From JAFAGX01 sp963759875 (GTDB lineage: Bacteria; Acidobacteriota; Terriglobia; Terriglobales; Acidobacteriaceae): DNA of 64,000 bases. Below, piece by piece: positions 1-7,031 of the stretch. Both the position numbers and the translations under genes were made by a program. Numbering within the stretch: position 1 is the stretch's first letter; every line of letters starts with the position of its first letter. Location: assembly GCA_963759875.1 (NCBI GenBank), contig CAVXBB010000015.1:124001-188000 (forward strand). Direction: 5' to 3'. The notes beneath the pieces were generated by a model. It made no database searches. It saw nothing but the letters and a program-made list of their open reading frames with translations, and was not told where the DNA came from.

Positions 1-750
1 GCGGTCAAGCGATTTTAGCAAAGCGGCGCACAATTCCAGCCGCGAGTACTGCGTACCGGAGATCATCCGCAATGAAGTTGCAATTTCCTGCAATTCGGCC
101 GGGAAACTTGTTTGATTAACATTGAGTCCGATACCCACAATCACGTGGCGCACCTGGGTCGCCTCGGAGTTCATTTCGGCGAGAATTCCGCAGAACTTCT
201 TTTCCTTGATCAGCAAATCATTGGGCCACTTGAGATCCGGCTTTAATCCTGGATCGACGTGCTGAATCGCCTCATGTACGGCCAATCCCGCTGCAAGCGT
301 CAGGACCAGGACATCCGCAGGCGGCAGCTTCGGCCGCAGCACCACCGAGCAATAAATTCCGCTCGATCGCTCCGAATGCCACGAATGGTCGCTTCGGCCT
401 CGCCCCGCCGTTTGTTCCTCCGCTAAAAAGATTGTCCCCTCAGGCGCATCATCGTTGGCAGCTCGAAGTGCGGCATCATTGGTCGAAGCGGTTTTGTAAA
501 AATGATGGATGTTTTTGCTGAATATCGTGCCCTTCACCAGCGGACTTACAAGCTCAGGGAGAAGAAGGTCCGGCATGGCTTTCAAGCCGTAGCCGGTCGC
601 GGGATGTCCGCCGATTTCAACCCCTAGGTCGCGTAAGTTTTGCACCAATCGCCAGACTTCGGACCGGCTGGTACCAATCTCCGACGCAATTTTGCTTCCG
701 CTTACCACCACCGTGGCATGGTCGATGAGCACTTTGATGATGTGCCCCAA
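1..750 (-). CDS. birA: Biotin--[acetyl-CoA-carboxylase] ligase BirA (C-terminus cut by window edge)
   Basis: Activates biotin with ATP and attaches it to the biotin carboxyl carrier protein; bifunctional forms also repress biotin genes. About 250 residues are visible. An N-terminal winged helix-turn-helix comes first (SKIASEIGTSRSEVWRLVQN). The catalytic domain follows, with the ATP/biotin loop GRGRSDHSWHSERSSG, the motif KWPNDLLI and GIGLNVNQ near the window edge. The helix-turn-helix marks it as a group II (regulatory) BirA. The start is unsure: I chose a TTG just before the winged helix. The frame stays open upstream into a minus-strand terminator at 881-923, and no in-frame ATG lies before the helix-turn-helix. 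Family assignment is firm; the start is not. Confidence 0.9.
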   Translation of the reverse strand, partial: MGHIIKVLIDHATVVVSGSKIASEIGTSRSEVWRLVQNLRDLGVEIGGHPATGYGLKAMPDLLLPELVSPLVKGTIFSKNIHHFYKTASTNDAALRAANDDAPEGTIFLAEEQTAGRGRSDHSWHSERSSGIYCSVVLRPKLPPADVLVLTLAAGLAVHEAIQHVDPGLKPDLKWPNDLLIKEKKFCGILAEMNSEATQVRHVIVGIGLNVNQTSFPAELQEIATSLRMISGTQYSRLELCAALLKSLDR

Positions 751-880
751 TCGAACATCAGTTTGCGCGTTCGACTGCTGCGAAGGAAATGCCTTTTTCT
801 TTGAAGGTCGCTTTTTGCTTTTAAACTTGATGCGGAAATTATGCGCGATAAACCGGCGACGTGCCAGCCTGATAGTTCGC

Positions 881-923
881 CAAAATAAACAGGCGTCCCG
901 ACTCTTTCGAGTCACTGGACGCC
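881..923 (-). terminator. Intrinsic terminator upstream of birA
   Basis: On the minus strand, GGCGTCC pairs with GGACGCC around an inner stem GACTC-GAAA-GAGTC (GNRA tetraloop). The T-rich tail GTTTATTTTG follows directly. It would end a transcript entering from above 923, for example the small ORF at 1021-1125, before birA. It could also act as a leader attenuator if birA is transcribed from further upstream. Confidence 0.65.
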
Positions 924-1020
924 CGGGCAGCCCTCCCCCAGAACTGCTCAAGAAAAACCTATGCGTTTGCGAGTCGCTTGAAAATGGCCCATCCGTGCTA
1001 TACGCCATGCCACCAATGTG

Positions 1021-1125
1021 CTACTTGGCCGGCTTCGCCTGATAATCCCGTCCCCCAGCGTCCTCCATAAAATATTCATCGACAACCTCGTCATTTCTCT
1101 TTAGCACTCCCCTTTGCCGAAACAT
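1021..1125 (-). CDS. Small hypothetical protein (34 aa)
   Basis: ATG to TAG, 34 codons, charged (about MFRQRGVLKRNDEVVDEYF at the N-terminus, ending QAKPAK). A purine-rich GGCGAGG lies immediately before the ATG, which is close for a Shine-Dalgarno. The ORF is followed about 100 bases on by an intrinsic terminator (881-923), so a short monocistronic transcript is plausible. Its 5' side faces the divergent PAS/GGDEF gene. I recognise no family. It could be chance, since the frame is open further upstream without a start. Confidence 0.35.
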   Translation of the reverse strand: MFRQRGVLKRNDEVVDEYFMEDAGGRDYQAKPAK

Positions 1126-1184
1126 CCTCGCCTTGAAGTCGCCTTCCTGCCTGCCGATAAAAGCCTTAGAGCCACACGTCCGCC

Positions 1185-2093
1185 ATGATCCAACTGCCTA
1201 GCTCTGAGATTTTCCCCACCGTTCTGGATGGCTTGCCGCTCAGCATTTGTGTGCTTGACCGCGACGGCAAAATCATTTTTTGGAACCAGGCAGCCGCCCA
1301 CGCCACTGGCTATATGCAACATGAAGTCATGGGATGTTGTTATCAGGATGTAATGCTTTGCCGCCGAGAGGATGAATCACACGACGAGCACTCTACCATC
1401 CGCCCCTTCACCCGCATTGTGCACGAGGGCAAGGCTGCATTACTCAAAACCGAATTACGGCACAAGCGCGGATACTCGCTTCCGGTACTGATCCACATCA
1501 CCCCGGTTCACAACCCGCACGGCTCGATTCTGGCCGTCGCCGTCAGCTTCGATGCACATCAGCCCCGCACCGGGGCGCAGCATTTCGGACGCAACCTGCC
1601 TCCGCTCGCCGCCGTGGATTTGAGTACGGGGGTCGCCAACCATAGCTTTACGTTGTTTCACTTACGCGAGAGTCTGACCAGCTTTGCCGACTATCACATT
1701 CCTTTCGGAATTCTCCGAGTTAAGCCCGAGGCGCTGGATCATTTCCGCGCTGCCTATGGCCGCGAGGCCAGCGATGCAATCTCGCGGGTCATCGCTCAAT
1801 CGCTGAGTAACAGCTTTCGCCCTACCGATTTCCTGGGCCGATGGGCTGATCATGAATTTCTTGTAATTCTGAACAACTGTCCTGCCGCCGGGGTTCAAAG
1901 TGTGTACGAGCGCACTCGCAGCACGATCGCCTCAGCGGAGATCCGCTGGTGGGGTGAGTTGCTGTCCGTGCCACTTTCGTTTGGATGTACCTCAGTCGAA
2001 TTAGGGGACACCGTCGATTTGCTTTTACAACGTGCAAAGTACCCTGAGCGGCCAACCGTCGCCATTACCGGCTCACCAAAGCCCGGGAGTTGA
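1185..2093 (+). CDS. PAS domain protein with degenerate GGDEF domain
   Basis: 302 aa, no signal peptide. A PAS domain covers about residues 8-110 (SICVLDRDGKIIFWNQAAAH, then TELRHKRGYSLPVLIHITPV). A GGDEF-like domain covers about 135-290. At the signature site the sequence reads LGRWADHEFLVIL where an active cyclase has RxGGDEF: both glycines and the Asp are lost and only EF remains. It is therefore probably not a diguanylate cyclase; a sensory or scaffolding role is likelier. The stop lies seven bases before motA, so co-transcription with the stator genes is likely and hints at motility control. Domain calls are by eye. Confidence 0.75.
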   Translation: MIQLPSSEIFPTVLDGLPLSICVLDRDGKIIFWNQAAAHATGYMQHEVMGCCYQDVMLCRREDESHDEHSTIRPFTRIVHEGKAALLKTELRHKRGYSLPVLIHITPVHNPHGSILAVAVSFDAHQPRTGAQHFGRNLPPLAAVDLSTGVANHSFTLFHLRESLTSFADYHIPFGILRVKPEALDHFRAAYGREASDAISRVIAQSLSNSFRPTDFLGRWADHEFLVILNNCPAAGVQSVYERTRSTIASAEIRWWGELLSVPLSFGCTSVELGDTVDLLLQRAKYPERPTVAITGSPKPGS

Positions 2094-2100
2094 GCTCGAA

Positions 2101-3045
2101 ATGTTTGCAATCATCGGAATTCTGGTCGTGATCGGCGCGGTGCTGGGCGGCTACCTCATGGAACACGGTCACGTCCGCGTCCTGTTGCAGCCCGCCGAAC
2201 TGCTCATCATCGGCGGCGCGGCCAGTGGCACCATTCTCATTGCCAACCCGCTCCACATTCTCAAACAAATCGTCGCGGGAATTACCGGAGTATTTACCGG
2301 CTCGACGTTCACCAAACAGCGTTACCTCGACACTCTCAAAATGACCTATGACCTCCTGAACAAGGCGCGGCGAGACGGCTTAATGGCCCTGGAAAGCGAC
2401 GTGGAGGAGCCGCAGAAAAGTCAGATTTTCTCCAAGTACCCGCAGTTCCTCAACGCGCACCACATTCGCGACTATTTTTGTGACACCATGCGCATGGCCA
2501 TCAGCGGTGTCGAAGCTTTCGAACTCGATCAGCTTCTGGACTTGGATCTTGAAGTTCATCACCTCTCCGCCAGCCAGCCAACTTCATCACTGACAACCGT
2601 CGCCGATTCACTTCCGGGATTGGGCATTGTCGCCGCGGTCCTTGGTGTCGTGATCACGATGCAAGCTCTCGGTGGCCCGCCCGAAGAGATCGGCCAGAAG
2701 GTTGCCGCAGCCTTGGTGGGCACATTCTTGGGTGTTCTGCTGTGCTACGGCTTTGTTGGGCCCATCTCGTCAAACATGGCGAAAATCGTCGAGGACGAAA
2801 GGGCTTATCTGCACGTCCTGCGTGTTGTGATGATCTCGTTCCTCAAGGGAACCGCACCCATCCTGGCAGTAGAATTCGCGCGCCGAGCTATTCCCGGTCA
2901 TGTTCGGCCCTCTTTTCAGGAAGTCGAGGCCATCTGCCGTAACCGAAGTGCTGAATCCGCGCCGCCAGATACTCCACCAGCCGCCGCTCCGCCACCCGAA
3001 GCTGCCCCGCCTGACGCTTCGGCCTCTGCTGCAGCGGGATCATAA
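2101..3045 (+). CDS. motA: Flagellar stator protein MotA
   Basis: Inner-membrane proton channel subunit that with MotB drives the flagellar rotor. Four hydrophobic segments are visible: MFAIIGILVVIGAVLGGYL, AELLIIGGAASGTILIA, LPGLGIVAAVLGVVITMQAL and VAAALVGTFLGVLLCYGFVG. A charged cytoplasmic loop separates pairs 2 and 3, as in MotA. I chose the ATG at 2101 over an upstream in-frame ATG because MFAIIG matches the family N-terminus and the upstream part overlaps the PAS gene. The 314-aa length includes an unusual Pro/Ala-rich tail of about 35 residues. motB starts three bases after its stop. Confidence 0.93.
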   Translation: MFAIIGILVVIGAVLGGYLMEHGHVRVLLQPAELLIIGGAASGTILIANPLHILKQIVAGITGVFTGSTFTKQRYLDTLKMTYDLLNKARRDGLMALESDVEEPQKSQIFSKYPQFLNAHHIRDYFCDTMRMAISGVEAFELDQLLDLDLEVHHLSASQPTSSLTTVADSLPGLGIVAAVLGVVITMQALGGPPEEIGQKVAAALVGTFLGVLLCYGFVGPISSNMAKIVEDERAYLHVLRVVMISFLKGTAPILAVEFARRAIPGHVRPSFQEVEAICRNRSAESAPPDTPPAAAPPPEAAPPDASASAAAGS

Positions 3046-3048
3046 ACC

Positions 3049-3774
3049 ATGGCGCAGGATCGCCCCTTCATTGTCGTCAAGAAAAAAGCCGGACACGGCG
3101 GCCATCACGGCGGTGCATGGAAAGTTGCTTATGCCGACTTTGTCACCGCCATGATGGCCCTCTTCATCGTGCTCTGGCTGGTAAACAGCAGCAAGAAAGT
3201 TCAAGAAGCGGTCGGCGGATACTTTAGAGACCCCTCGGGCACATCCAACAGTATCGGCACAGATAAAAGAGGATCAGGCGAGAGCGTTGCCATCACCAAG
3301 GACGATATGCCCAAGCTGAAAGAGCGGCTGGAACAACACATCCGCCAGATGGCCAACTTCGATCAACTCAAGAACCAGATAGAAATGACGGTCACCTCGG
3401 ATGGGCTGCGCATTGAGCTCCTCGAAACTGAAAGCGGAACATTTTTCGACCTTGGCGGCTCCGAACCAAACGACAACGGCAAAGAATTACTGCTCCTTCT
3501 CGCGCAGCAACTGGGCAAGCTGCCGAATCAGCTCTCGATCGAAGGCCACACTGACGCCACGCCCTACTCCGGCAGAAAGGAATACAGCAATTGGGAACTT
3601 TCCACCGATCGAGCCAATGCCGCCCGGCGCCTGATGCAGAGCAATGGTTTGCGCGACAGCCAGGTTTCGCAGGTGCGTGGCTATGCCGACCAAATGTTGC
3701 GCAAACCCGACGATCCCTCCGACCCTTCCAACCGCCGTATCTCCGTTATTGTCCAGTACCTCGATAAATCGTGA
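3049..3774 (+). CDS. motB: Flagellar motor protein MotB
   Basis: 241 aa. Partner of MotA that anchors the stator to peptidoglycan. A short cytoplasmic N-terminus (VVKKKAGHGGHHGGAWKVAY) leads into one transmembrane helix beginning ADFVTAMMALFIVLWLVNS, which carries the proton-binding Asp. An OmpA-like peptidoglycan-binding domain covers about residues 115-240 (SIEGHTDATPYSG, NWELSTDRANAARRLM, NRRISVIV). Tight spacing after motA supports an operon. No other flagellar genes lie in this window. Confidence 0.95.
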   Translation: MAQDRPFIVVKKKAGHGGHHGGAWKVAYADFVTAMMALFIVLWLVNSSKKVQEAVGGYFRDPSGTSNSIGTDKRGSGESVAITKDDMPKLKERLEQHIRQMANFDQLKNQIEMTVTSDGLRIELLETESGTFFDLGGSEPNDNGKELLLLLAQQLGKLPNQLSIEGHTDATPYSGRKEYSNWELSTDRANAARRLMQSNGLRDSQVSQVRGYADQMLRKPDDPSDPSNRRISVIVQYLDKS

Positions 3775-3837
3775 GTTCCCATTAAGGTTCGCTTTTGCCC
3801 TGTAGTAGACTCGCCGCAACTCGTCATTCGCTCCGCA

Positions 3838-3892
3838 CGCGCTACAATATAAGTTTTCATACGACCGATTCCAATGAGGAAAAATAAATCCT
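3838..3892 (+). promoter_or_regulatory. Candidate promoter and start region of pntAA
   Basis: A good -10 hexamer TACAAT lies in CGCTACAATATAAG about 45 bases upstream of the pntAA GTG. No convincing -35 is seen at 17 bases. A GAGGA ribosome-binding site sits about 13 bases before the GTG at 3893, a rather long spacing. Confidence 0.35.
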
Positions 3893-5068
3893 GTGATCAT
3901 TGGTGTGCCCAAAGAAAGTTATCCGGGAGAGCGGCGCGTCGCCCTTGTCCCGCTCGTCATTCCGAATCTCGCGAAAGCCGGATTTGAAGTAGTCGTTGAA
4001 AAAAACGCCGGCGCCGAGGCTGGCTATCCCGACTCTCTTTACATCGAAAAGGGCGCGAAGGTGCTTCCCGGTCGCGCCGAGGTCTTCAGCCAGGCCGACA
4101 TCATCGTTCAGGTTCTTTGTTATGGATCTAACGATGTCACCGGCAAAGCCGACCTGCCTCTCATGCACCGCGGGCAATATCTGGTCGGCTTCCTGAGGCC
4201 TATGGGCTCAATCGAAGTAATTCAGCAAATCGCAGCCACCGGAGTCTCCTCTTTTGCTGTTGAACTGATGCCCCGTACCACACGTGCCCAGAGCATGGAT
4301 GCGCTCTCTTCCATGGGCACGATCTGCGGATACAAAGCTGTTCTGCTTGCCGGTGTGACTCTGCCAAAAATTTTCCCCATGCTCACCACCGCAGCTGGCA
4401 CCATCACGCCGGCGCGAGTTTTCGTAATTGGTGCCGGCGTCGCCGGACTGCAAGCCATTGCCACCGCGCGACGGCTCGGGGCTGTCGTTTCGGCCTATGA
4501 CATGCGTCCTGCCGCCAAAGAGCAGGTTCAGAGTCTAGGCGGACGCTTTGTTGAACTTCCCATTGAAGCCGCGAATGCCCAGGATGCTCGCGGATACGGT
4601 ACTGCCCAGGATGAGAGCTTCTACGCCAAGCAGCGCGAATTGCTCGGGCGCGCTGTCGCAGAAAATGACGTCGTCATTACCACCGCTGTCGTGCCTGGCA
4701 AGAAAGCTCCAGTCCTGATCACCGCCGACTTGGTAAGCAAGATGGCGCCCGGTTCCGTGATCGTCGATCTCGCCGCCGAACGCGGTGGTAACTGTGAATT
4801 AACCCGCGCGGGTGAGACCGTTATTGCGCATGACGTCCGCATCATTGGAGAAATCAATCTGGCCAGCAAAGTTCCCTATCATGCCAGCCAAATGTACGCC
4901 CGCAATCTCACCGCGTTTCTCACTTATCTGGCGAAAGATGGCAAGCTGCAACTTAATTTGAACGATGAGATTGTTCGCGAAACTTTGGTGACGCACAACG
5001 GCGAGATCGTTAACCCACGGGTTCGTGAATTTTTCAAATTGCCGGCGCCAGCAGTTAGTAGTCAGTAG
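3893..5068 (+). CDS. pntAA: NAD(P) transhydrogenase subunit alpha, part 1 (PntAA)
   Basis: NAD(H)-binding domain I of the proton-translocating transhydrogenase, which moves hydride between NADH and NADP+ coupled to proton flow. 391 aa, GTG start. The N-terminus VPKESYPGERRVALVP is the alanine dehydrogenase/PNT signature. The Rossmann motif VIGAGVAGLQAIATARRLGA is near residue 175, and GEINLASKVPYHASQMYARN near 320. The three-gene split form (PntAA, PntAB, PntB) is usual in many non-enteric bacteria. The ORF ends in a run of AGTAGTCAGT-like repeats just before pntAB. Confidence 0.95.
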   Translation: MIIGVPKESYPGERRVALVPLVIPNLAKAGFEVVVEKNAGAEAGYPDSLYIEKGAKVLPGRAEVFSQADIIVQVLCYGSNDVTGKADLPLMHRGQYLVGFLRPMGSIEVIQQIAATGVSSFAVELMPRTTRAQSMDALSSMGTICGYKAVLLAGVTLPKIFPMLTTAAGTITPARVFVIGAGVAGLQAIATARRLGAVVSAYDMRPAAKEQVQSLGGRFVELPIEAANAQDARGYGTAQDESFYAKQRELLGRAVAENDVVITTAVVPGKKAPVLITADLVSKMAPGSVIVDLAAERGGNCELTRAGETVIAHDVRIIGEINLASKVPYHASQMYARNLTAFLTYLAKDGKLQLNLNDEIVRETLVTHNGEIVNPRVREFFKLPAPAVSSQ

Positions 5069-5093
5069 TCAGCTGTCAGTACAAGGAGCAACA

Positions 5094-5390
5094 ATGCCAC
5101 CGGATTTTATTTCTAATCTGTACGTCTTCATCCTGGCCGGTTTTGTCGGCTTTGAAGTGATCCGCCGCGTTTCTCCGCTGCTCCACACCCCGCTCATGTC
5201 GCTGACCAACGCCCTCGATGCCATCGTGGTGGTCGCGGCCATCATCATCGCTGGCCGGCATGAGACGCGGCTTACAACCATCTTGGGTGCCATCGCCGTT
5301 GCAGCGTCTTTCAGCAATATGGTGGGCGGCTTCCTGATTACCGACCGCATGCTGCGCATGTTCAAGCCCCGCGAGTCGAAGAAATCATGA
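5094..5390 (+). CDS. pntAB: NAD(P) transhydrogenase subunit alpha, part 2 (PntAB)
   Basis: 98-aa membrane subunit with three hydrophobic segments (FISNLYVFILAGFVGFEVI, ALDAIVVVAAIIIAG, ILGAIAVAASFSNMVGGFL), matching the C-terminal membrane part of PntA. I chose the ATG at 5094 because AAGGAGCAACA directly precedes it; the upstream extension overlaps pntAA in another frame. Its TGA overlaps the pntB start as ATGA, suggesting translational coupling. Confidence 0.93.
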   Translation: MPPDFISNLYVFILAGFVGFEVIRRVSPLLHTPLMSLTNALDAIVVVAAIIIAGRHETRLTTILGAIAVAASFSNMVGGFLITDRMLRMFKPRESKKS

Positions 5391-6775
5391 CCGACCTCGC
5401 GCTCCAGCAGTATCTCGACTTCGCCTACATCGTTGCCGTCGTTCTCTTCATTCTTTCTCTCAAGTTCCTGAGTTCGCCGGTGAGTGCCCGCTGGGGCGTT
5501 CTGGCCGGCGAAATCGGCGCTGCGCTCGCGGTCGTCGTCACGCTTTTCAATCCCGAGGTTTCGGCTTACAAGTGGGTCCTTATTCCCCTGATCATTGGCG
5601 CCGGAGTCGGTGTTCCGCTGGGCCTGGTTCATATGACAGCCGTACCGCAGCGGACCGCTTTGAGCCATGCCCTCGGCGCTCTTTCCGCAGCTCTCATCGG
5701 CATCGCTGAGTATTACGTGGGCACGGCGCCCACGCGCTTCCAAATGGGCGAGATCGGGCTGGAAGTCATTATCGGCTCACTTACTTTCACCGGCAGCCTG
5801 ATAGCGGCGGGAAAGCTGCAGGAAATATTGCCGCAGCGCCCCATCGTCTATCGCGGGCAGAATATCGTCAGCCTTTCCGTTTTAGCGGGAGCCCTGGGCT
5901 TGGCGGCCGCTTTGATTGTGAATCCCGCCAACTCCGTGCTCTTTCCGATCATGGTAATCGTGGCGCTGATTTTTGGCATTATGTTGGTCACTCCTATCGG
6001 TGGCGCAGACATGCCCACAGTCATCTCACTGTTGAATTCCTATGCCGGCTTTTCGGCAGCGCTGTTGGGATTTGTTCTCGATAGTAAGGTGCTCGTCGTG
6101 GCGGGCGCTCTCGATGGATCTTCCGGCTTCATCCTTTCCCTCATCATGTGCAAGGCCATGAATCGCTCCTTTACCAACGTGATGTTCGGAGCCTTCGGGC
6201 AAGTACAGGTTGCCGCTGCGGGAGCGAAGGAAGAGAGAACCGTCCGCAGCGCTACGCCCGATGAAGCCGCTGGAATTCTATCCGCTGCCAACCGGGTGGT
6301 GATTGTTCCAGGCTACGGCATGGCGGTCGCGCAAGCCCAGCACAAAGTTCGGGAACTTTACGACGCGCTCACCAAGCGCGGCATCGATGTTCGTTTCGCC
6401 ATACATCCCGTCGCCGGCCGCATGCCCGGCCACATGAACGTGCTGCTCGCTGAAGCCGACATTCCTTACGACCGGCTTATCGAGATGGATGAAATCAACG
6501 GTGATTTCCCACAAACCGATGTTGCCTTGGTCATCGGCGCCAATGACGTAACCAACCCTGCCGCTCGCACCGATCGATCCAGCCCGATCTTTGGCATGCC
6601 CATCCTCGATGTCGACAAGGCGCGCACCGTGATGGTCATCAAGCGCAGCATGAGCCCAGGCTTTGCCGGCATCGATAACCCGCTTTACTACATGGATAAG
6701 ACCCTGATGCTTTTCGGCGACGCCAAATCCTTTGTGAACAGCATCCTCCACCAGCTTTCCGGCAATTCGCATTGA
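5387..6775 (+). CDS. pntB: NAD(P) transhydrogenase subunit beta (PntB)
   Basis: 462 aa. The membrane domain II (about residues 1-270, many hydrophobic helices) is part of the proton channel. Domain III (about 285-462) binds NADP(H), with VIVPGYGMAVAQAQHKVREL, HPVAGRMPGHMNVLLAEA, VIGANDVTNPAA and SMSPGFAGIDNPLYY. All are family signatures. It starts inside the pntAB stop (ATGA). The operon ends at a hairpin-rich spacer holding an intrinsic terminator at 6891. The likely role is NADPH supply. Confidence 0.95.
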   Translation: MTDLALQQYLDFAYIVAVVLFILSLKFLSSPVSARWGVLAGEIGAALAVVVTLFNPEVSAYKWVLIPLIIGAGVGVPLGLVHMTAVPQRTALSHALGALSAALIGIAEYYVGTAPTRFQMGEIGLEVIIGSLTFTGSLIAAGKLQEILPQRPIVYRGQNIVSLSVLAGALGLAAALIVNPANSVLFPIMVIVALIFGIMLVTPIGGADMPTVISLLNSYAGFSAALLGFVLDSKVLVVAGALDGSSGFILSLIMCKAMNRSFTNVMFGAFGQVQVAAAGAKEERTVRSATPDEAAGILSAANRVVIVPGYGMAVAQAQHKVRELYDALTKRGIDVRFAIHPVAGRMPGHMNVLLAEADIPYDRLIEMDEINGDFPQTDVALVIGANDVTNPAARTDRSSPIFGMPILDVDKARTVMVIKRSMSPGFAGIDNPLYYMDKTLMLFGDAKSFVNSILHQLSGNSH

Positions 6776-6788
6776 TGCGGCTTGTGTT

Positions 6789-6805
6789 AGGACAGAGCCT
6801 GTCCT
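6789..6805 (+). repeat. Hairpin joined to a dispersed GAGCGAAG-type repeat
   Basis: AGGACAG-AGC-CTGTCCT forms a perfect 7-bp stem just after pntB. It runs into CCTGAGCGAAGTCGAAGG, a motif of the widely dispersed CCTGAGCGAAG type; a related copy lies near 59490. No U-run follows, so it is more a repeat than a terminator. Confidence 0.4.
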
Positions 6806-6890
6806 GAGCGAAGTCGAAGGCTGTCCTCACCTGCACATGGCTCGCGTGAGGCGGGTGTTCTCACCTGCCCGATCGCCAAACTCACAATTG

Positions 6891-6912
6891 CCGGCTCCCA
6901 AGCCGGTTTTCT
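6891..6912 (+). terminator. Intrinsic terminator of the pnt operon
   Basis: CCGGCT-CCCA-AGCCGG, a 6-bp GC-rich stem with a 4-base loop, is followed directly by TTTTCT. It lies 116 bases after pntB and just upstream of the tandem CRP/FNR-like sites, so it separates two transcription units. Confidence 0.65.
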
Positions 6913-6927
6913 CAACAACCCAGCACT

Positions 6928-6963
6928 TTGTGACCCATGTCACAACCGCGAGTGAGATCACTC
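6928..6963 (+). promoter_or_regulatory. Tandem CRP/FNR-type operator upstream of the multihaem cytochrome
   Basis: The perfect palindrome TTGTGACCCATGTCACAA (6928-6945) is the form bound by CRP/FNR-superfamily regulators. A second, weaker palindrome GAGTGAGATCACTC (6950-6963) follows. The first base of the palindrome and the GTGA of the second site are 24 bases apart, the same as at 11541-11579. It sits about 87 bases before the chosen start of the cytochrome gene. Regulation by oxygen, NO or a similar respiratory signal is inferred. Confidence 0.65.
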
Positions 6964-7031
6964 ATTGCCCGTGTCCGCCATTGCCACGAACAATGTAGTT
7001 GCAACATAGCTCCGCAGTGGAGGTGAGGGGC

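Noticed and set aside
692..1042. Plus-strand 116-codon ORF over the birA start region
   Set aside because: It runs antisense to the birA helix-turn-helix, crosses the terminator, and its product has no recognisable features.
5053..5085. AGTTAGTAGTCAGTAGTCAGCT-type repeats at the pntAA 3' end, considered as a recombination or regulatory site
   Set aside because: Such AGTAGTCAGT runs are a common low-complexity feature in this kind of genome; no structure or partner site was found.
5069..5743. Minus-strand 224-codon ORF over pntAB/pntB
   Set aside because: Shadow of strongly conserved membrane proteins on the other strand.
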